Shown here piece by piece: positions 4,837 through 7,457 of a stretch of DNA of 7,457 nucleotides. How positions within the stretch are numbered: position 1 is the first letter of the stretch; every line of letters starts with the position of its first letter. This DNA comes from Candidatus Thorarchaeota archaeon. GTDB lineage: Archaea > Asgardarchaeota > Thorarchaeia > Thorarchaeales > Thorarchaeaceae. The notes below the pieces were generated by a model. It worked only from the letters and a program-made list of their open reading frames with translations. It was not told the DNA's origin and did not search any database. The translations under genes and the position numbers were made by a program. The DNA is taken from NCBI GenBank assembly GCA_016839345.1, contig JAEOUL010000197.1:1-7457 (forward strand). The letters are read 5' to 3'.

Positions 4837-5487
4837 CTAGGGTGAAGGAACGATGATGTAGACTCCGCCATATTCAGAGATCTGCTCATAGGCGACATAC
4901 AGACCCTGCCCCCATATCATTGTCTTGAACTCATCCGCAGCCCAATAATATTCGTAATCATCCCAAACATTCGTCAACTGTGCACGAGCCTTTGCTCTTG
5001 CAGAAAATGTTGGAAATGAAACATCGCCCAAGATAATACTCCCTCCCTCACCTAACAGCTCATCAACCAGTCGTTTAACTACAGATATCTTTCTCTCAAG
5101 AGTGAGATGATGCAATGTGTAGGCTGAAACAATGGTGTCAAAACCAACCCTAAGCTCTAAAGGCCAGTCCGATTCAATGTCGATATGAAGGAGATGTGCA
5201 TTTGGCACCTTATTCTTTGCTTTTTCAAGCATCCTTGAGGAGTAATCAATTCCCCAAATCTCACAGTCAAACTCGACAAATCTTTGTGCAAGATTACCCG
5301 TACCAATACCCACATCCAGTATTTTCGAACCTGGTTCAGGATTTGCGAGTTCAACAATTCGATCCAATACGTCATGGTAACCACGAAAAGGAAAGATATC
5401 TGCTCCAATCCTGATGTAATAATCATAGTCTGCTGCCCATGCATCGAATAGTTCTGGCGTTCTTTCTGGGCTCATTGTTTTTCCCAT
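4837..5487 (-). CDS. Class I SAM-dependent methyltransferase (YrrT-like)
   Basis: The 216-residue product has the full Rossmann methyltransferase set: motif I ILDVGIGTGNLA (56-67), the acidic loop GIDYS (79-83) whose Asp should contact the SAM ribose, a DIESDWPL segment (103-110), motif IV FDTIVSAYTLHHL (116-128), and a later strand GGSIILGDVSF (148-158). The N-terminal FDAWAADYD and PFRGYHDVLDRIV and the IVSAYTLHHLT..EK stretch resemble Bacillus YrrT and related small cytoplasmic methyltransferases. The substrate is not known. Start choice is open: ATG 5487 and ATG 5475 (MSPERTPELF) both lack a clear SD. It is divergent from the RAM-domain gene across 85 bp, which may share regulatory DNA, and it ends beside overlapping inverted repeats. 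Confidence 0.88.
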   Translation of the reverse strand: MGKTMSPERTPELFDAWAADYDYYIRIGADIFPFRGYHDVLDRIVELANPEPGSKILDVGIGTGNLAQRFVEFDCEIWGIDYSSRMLEKAKNKVPNAHLLHIDIESDWPLELRVGFDTIVSAYTLHHLTLERKISVVKRLVDELLGEGGSIILGDVSFPTFSARAKARAQLTNVWDDYEYYWAADEFKTMIWGQGLYVAYEQISEYGGVYIIVPSP

Positions 5488-5514
5488 TCTGTGGATTTTC
5501 AGTCTAGAGGTATG

Positions 5515-5562
5515 CTTTTTACTTTGTTTACCATAGTATCAACTACCGCGTTGAGTCGGAGG
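5515..5562 (+). promoter_or_regulatory. Promoter and ribosome site of the RAM-domain gene
   Basis: A T-rich TATA-like element CTTTTTACTT (5515-5524) would start transcription near 5545. GGAGG (5558-5562) lies 10 nt before GTG 5573 and supports that GTG as the true start. The 85-bp spacer must also drive the divergent methyltransferase; no clear second TATA box is seen. Confidence 0.4.
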
Positions 5563-5572
5563 TTGTTAGATA

Positions 5573-5800
5573 GTGTCTATTGTTGTCATTATACTTGTAC
5601 AAGTAGAAGTTGGAAAAGCAGAATCAGCGCAAAAACACATCGAGAAGATCAACGAAGTTAAGAATGTCTATATGGTTACGGGTCCCTATGATGTCATTGC
5701 CTACGCTGAACTTCCCGCAAAGAGCGGTTTTCGAAGATTAGTTGAAGCAATTCATGATGCGCCTGGTGTCACGAGAACTGAAACCTGTATGGCCATTTAA
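5573..5800 (+). CDS. Stand-alone Lrp/AsnC ligand-binding (RAM) domain protein
   Basis: The 75-residue product is an Lrp/AsnC effector domain with no DNA-binding half: strand SIVVIILVQVEV (2-13), helix AESAQKHIEKI (16-26), the hallmark VKNVYMVTGPYDVIAYAEL (29-47), a second helix FRRLVEAIHDAPGV (53-66) and the last strand TRTETCMAI (67-75). This alpha/beta sandwich binds amino acids or similar small molecules and assembles into dimers to octamers. Stand-alone versions are frequent in archaea and may act as sensors or co-regulators with full-length Lrp proteins; the partner is not in this window. The start is GTG, backed by GGAGG 10 nt upstream. Its stop lies 7 bp from the convergent glycosylase stop. 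Confidence 0.92.
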   Translation: MSIVVIILVQVEVGKAESAQKHIEKINEVKNVYMVTGPYDVIAYAELPAKSGFRRLVEAIHDAPGVTRTETCMAI

Positions 5801-5807
5801 CTCGAAA

Positions 5808-6638
5808 CTAATTGGCAATCTTGAATCGACCAGTATCTGTGCGCTCTACAAGCTTCTCAGCAAGAAGCTGGTCAAGAACTGGATTCACATCCATACAATG
5901 GACATCCTCTGAGTCAAGATAAGTGATGAGCTCGTTTATACTCATGGTTTCTGAATTCGTGAGGATACGTATTATTGCTCCACGTAGTTCCCGAGTTGAA
6001 CCCTTGAATCTTGGTTGCTTTGACTTGGGTGCGATATTGGTAGAGCTAGAAGTTAAGACAAGGGAACCATAGTCCATAAGTGCATTGTGCCAGTCACGAG
6101 ACCTCCCTTTTAAGAGTAAATCCTCTGCGACACTCTGTAATTGACTGTTTGACATCTCCTCATCAGCAAACCCAGATGCAATCAGAACTCGGCGGATGTT
6201 AGTATCCACAGCTGCGAGGTCTTTGTTGAATGCAAAGATGAGTATCGACCGAGATGTGTAGGGTCCAATGCCTTTGAGTTCTCTTAGTTCTTCAGCAGTT
6301 CTAGGAAATTCGCCTTTGTCAACAACCTGTTTTGCCGCCTCTTTCAACCACAATGCTCGCCGGTTGTAGCCTAATCCACTCCAAACCTGAAACAACTGCT
6401 TGGTATCAGCAGATGCTAAATCCTCAATATTTGGAAATCTTTGAAGAAATTCCAGATACTTTGGAACAACTCTATTGACCTGTGTCTGCTGTAGCATGAC
6501 TTCTGACACCAGTACATTGTACGGACTAGAATTACATCTCCATGGTAGATCGCGTGCATTCTTCTCCCACCACTTCATAATCTTCTCTTGAAATGCACTC
6601 ACATCATCGCTGCTGTAACTGGTACAATCTCCTGACAT
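5808..6638 (-). CDS. mutY: MutY-type (A/G-specific adenine) DNA glycosylase lacking the Fe-S cluster
   Basis: The 276-residue product is a HhH-GPD base-excision glycosylase. It shows LPWR (31-34), the MutY hallmark SEVMLQQTQV (45-54) with catalytic Glu46, WSGLGYNRRA (86-95), the helix-hairpin-helix LKGIGPYTS (121-129) and the catalytic Asp145 in AVDTNIRRVL. Tyr127 in place of the lyase Lys marks a monofunctional enzyme that should remove adenine opposite 8-oxoguanine, though a T:G-type activity (MIG-like) cannot be excluded. After DYGSLVLTS the usual C-x6-C-x2-C-x5-C iron-sulfur loop is absent. The C-terminus (about 210-276, RFKGSTRELRGAIIR onward) looks like a winged helix instead of the NUDIX-like 8-oxoG domain. 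A TTG at 6644 also lies in frame; ATG 6638 is preferred and may be near leaderless. Confidence 0.88.
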   Translation of the reverse strand: MSGDCTSYSSDDVSAFQEKIMKWWEKNARDLPWRCNSSPYNVLVSEVMLQQTQVNRVVPKYLEFLQRFPNIEDLASADTKQLFQVWSGLGYNRRALWLKEAAKQVVDKGEFPRTAEELRELKGIGPYTSRSILIFAFNKDLAAVDTNIRRVLIASGFADEEMSNSQLQSVAEDLLLKGRSRDWHNALMDYGSLVLTSSSTNIAPKSKQPRFKGSTRELRGAIIRILTNSETMSINELITYLDSEDVHCMDVNPVLDQLLAEKLVERTDTGRFKIAN

Positions 6639-6701
6639 CGTCAAAACAATGAATTGGAAACTAATAATTGTCTTTGTTTAATGTCAAAACCTTGAAGGCA
6701 C
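6639..6701. promoter_or_regulatory. Divergent promoter spacer between glycosylase and methyltransferase
   Basis: The 63-bp spacer holds one TATA-like element, CTAATAAT (6661-6668), usable on either strand. At 25 bp spacing it would start the glycosylase message near 6640, essentially at ATG 6638, and the methyltransferase message near 6690. A shared bidirectional promoter is therefore possible; this is inferred from spacing only. Confidence 0.3.
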
Positions 6702-7457
6702 ATGAGGCAAAATATTGACGACAAGAGAAATTCTGTTCCATTCACAGCACGTCTGATTGCTCACTATCGTGCCGAAGAAACAAGGAGAGAAACTCCGTTA
6801 ATTTCAGACCCCTTTGCAGAACGACTTGCAGGTGATATGACCTCCTATTTTGAGGACCATAGGAGAACGCGTGGGACTGGGGATTATGCTATAGTACGGA
6901 CATTTTATGTAGATGATAAGATCCTAGCTCCTTGGTGTGACACTCACAAGGAATCACAGATAGTCATCCTAGGGGCAGGGTTAGATACACGTGCATATCG
7001 TATCACTCCATTAGAACAAGGCAAGCACACAGTCTTTGAGATTGATTTTGAAATAGTCAACCGCTATAAGGAACAGATTCTCCAGGATGAAACTCCACTG
7101 TGCAGTCTGGTTAGAATCGCTTCAGATCTCACGAAACCTGAGTGGATATCTAGCCTATTGGAAGGAGGATTCTCTAAAGGAAGTCCAACTCTCTGGATAT
7201 TGGAAGGTCTAGCATACTATTTAGATCAAGACGCTGTCATCTCTATTCTTCAGATTGCCTCTAAGAAAAGTGCCACGGGAAGTAAGATCTTTGTTGACAT
7301 GTGTGTGCCTGGACTCACAGAAGCCCGATTTGGACCATTCATGATGCACTTTCAGTGGGGATTGAACATAGAGGATGTGCCCGCGTTCTTTGAAAAATCT
7401 GGGTGGAAAGTTACATGCTTCTTTGCTGATGACCATGATCAAGGGCGTGATGTTGGA
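6702..7457 (+). CDS. Leucine carboxyl methyltransferase-like SAM-dependent methyltransferase (partial)
   Basis: The frame opens at ATG 6702 (in-frame TGA three codons earlier, AAGG 3 nt upstream) and is still open at the window end, giving 252 residues. It has the LCM/TIGR00027-type landmarks in order: N-terminal VPFTARLIAHYRAEET (12-27) and ISDPFAERL (34-42), SAM-binding IVILGAGLDTRAYR (87-100), the acidic strand VFEIDFE (111-117), SDLTKPEW (141-148), and WILEGLAYYLDQDAV (165-179), matching the family's 'W..EGL..YL'. LNIEDVPAFFEKSGW (221-235) is the usual C-terminal helix and turn, so only a few dozen residues are probably missing. Family members methylate carboxyl or hydroxyl groups of proteins or small molecules; this substrate is unknown. 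It is unrelated in detail to the 4837-5487 methyltransferase. Confidence 0.9.
   Translation, partial: MRQNIDDKRNSVPFTARLIAHYRAEETRRETPLISDPFAERLAGDMTSYFEDHRRTRGTGDYAIVRTFYVDDKILAPWCDTHKESQIVILGAGLDTRAYRITPLEQGKHTVFEIDFEIVNRYKEQILQDETPLCSLVRIASDLTKPEWISSLLEGGFSKGSPTLWILEGLAYYLDQDAVISILQIASKKSATGSKIFVDMCVPGLTEARFGPFMMHFQWGLNIEDVPAFFEKSGWKVTCFFADDHDQGRDVG

Noticed and set aside
5518..5530. TTTACT half site resembling the TetR operator near the RAM promoter
   Set aside because: Only one half matches (the other arm reads GTTTA), so no palindrome is present.
7221..7442. 73-codon minus-strand ORF at the window end
   Set aside because: It is antisense to the LCM-like methyltransferase, which shows clear family motifs throughout.

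Overview
The window reads as a moderately AT-rich archaeal chromosome segment. Start sites are preceded by TATA-like boxes rather than bacterial -35/-10 pairs, several genes carry strong Shine-Dalgarno (SD) sites of the GGAGGT type, and the gene families are typical of archaea: a stand-alone Lrp/AsnC RAM domain, a MutY-type glycosylase with a winged-helix-like tail, a flavodoxin operon, and a HEAT-repeat protein with a eukaryote-like multidomain layout. That layout makes an Asgard-type archaeon a reasonable but unproven guess. No rRNA, tRNA, CRISPR array or insertion sequence was found.

Layout. Positions 1-1472 (minus) hold most of a large HEAT/ARM-like repeat protein whose C-terminal end lies outside the window. 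After a divergent spacer there is a small plus-strand gene (1583-1807). Positions 1808-2336 form the most intriguing non-coding stretch. They contain an AT-rich promoter cluster, a GC-rich foldable segment at 2088-2158, a 20-codon very basic ORF behind a strong SD (2182-2244), a U-rich terminator-like tract, and an 8-bp hairpin. This looks like a compact, self-contained transcription unit facing the flavodoxin gene.

Positions 2337-4026 (minus) form a tight three-gene operon: a TetR-family repressor, a four-helix membrane protein and a flavodoxin. In front of the repressor are two near-identical palindromic sites exactly 20 bp apart, which is what an autoregulated TetR operon should show. The operon would let an unknown ligand release the repressor and raise a membrane protein and an FMN electron carrier or reductase together.

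Positions 4141-4677 (minus) encode an unrecognised protein with its own TATA box abutted by a 7+3+7 palindrome. Positions 4837-5487 (minus) encode a YrrT-like SAM-dependent methyltransferase. It is divergent from a 75-residue RAM-domain protein (5573-5800), which converges within 7 bp on a MutY-family DNA glycosylase (5808-6638, minus) that lacks all four iron-sulfur cysteines. A second methyltransferase, of the leucine carboxyl methyltransferase-like (TIGR00027-type) family, starts at 6702 (plus) and runs off the end.

The best candidates for something undescribed are the structured leader with its mini-ORF unit, the HEAT-coiled-coil protein with an H-x2-C-x3-H-x2-C motif, and the unknown protein with its palindrome-marked promoter. 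All functional statements rest on motif recognition by eye, with no database search.
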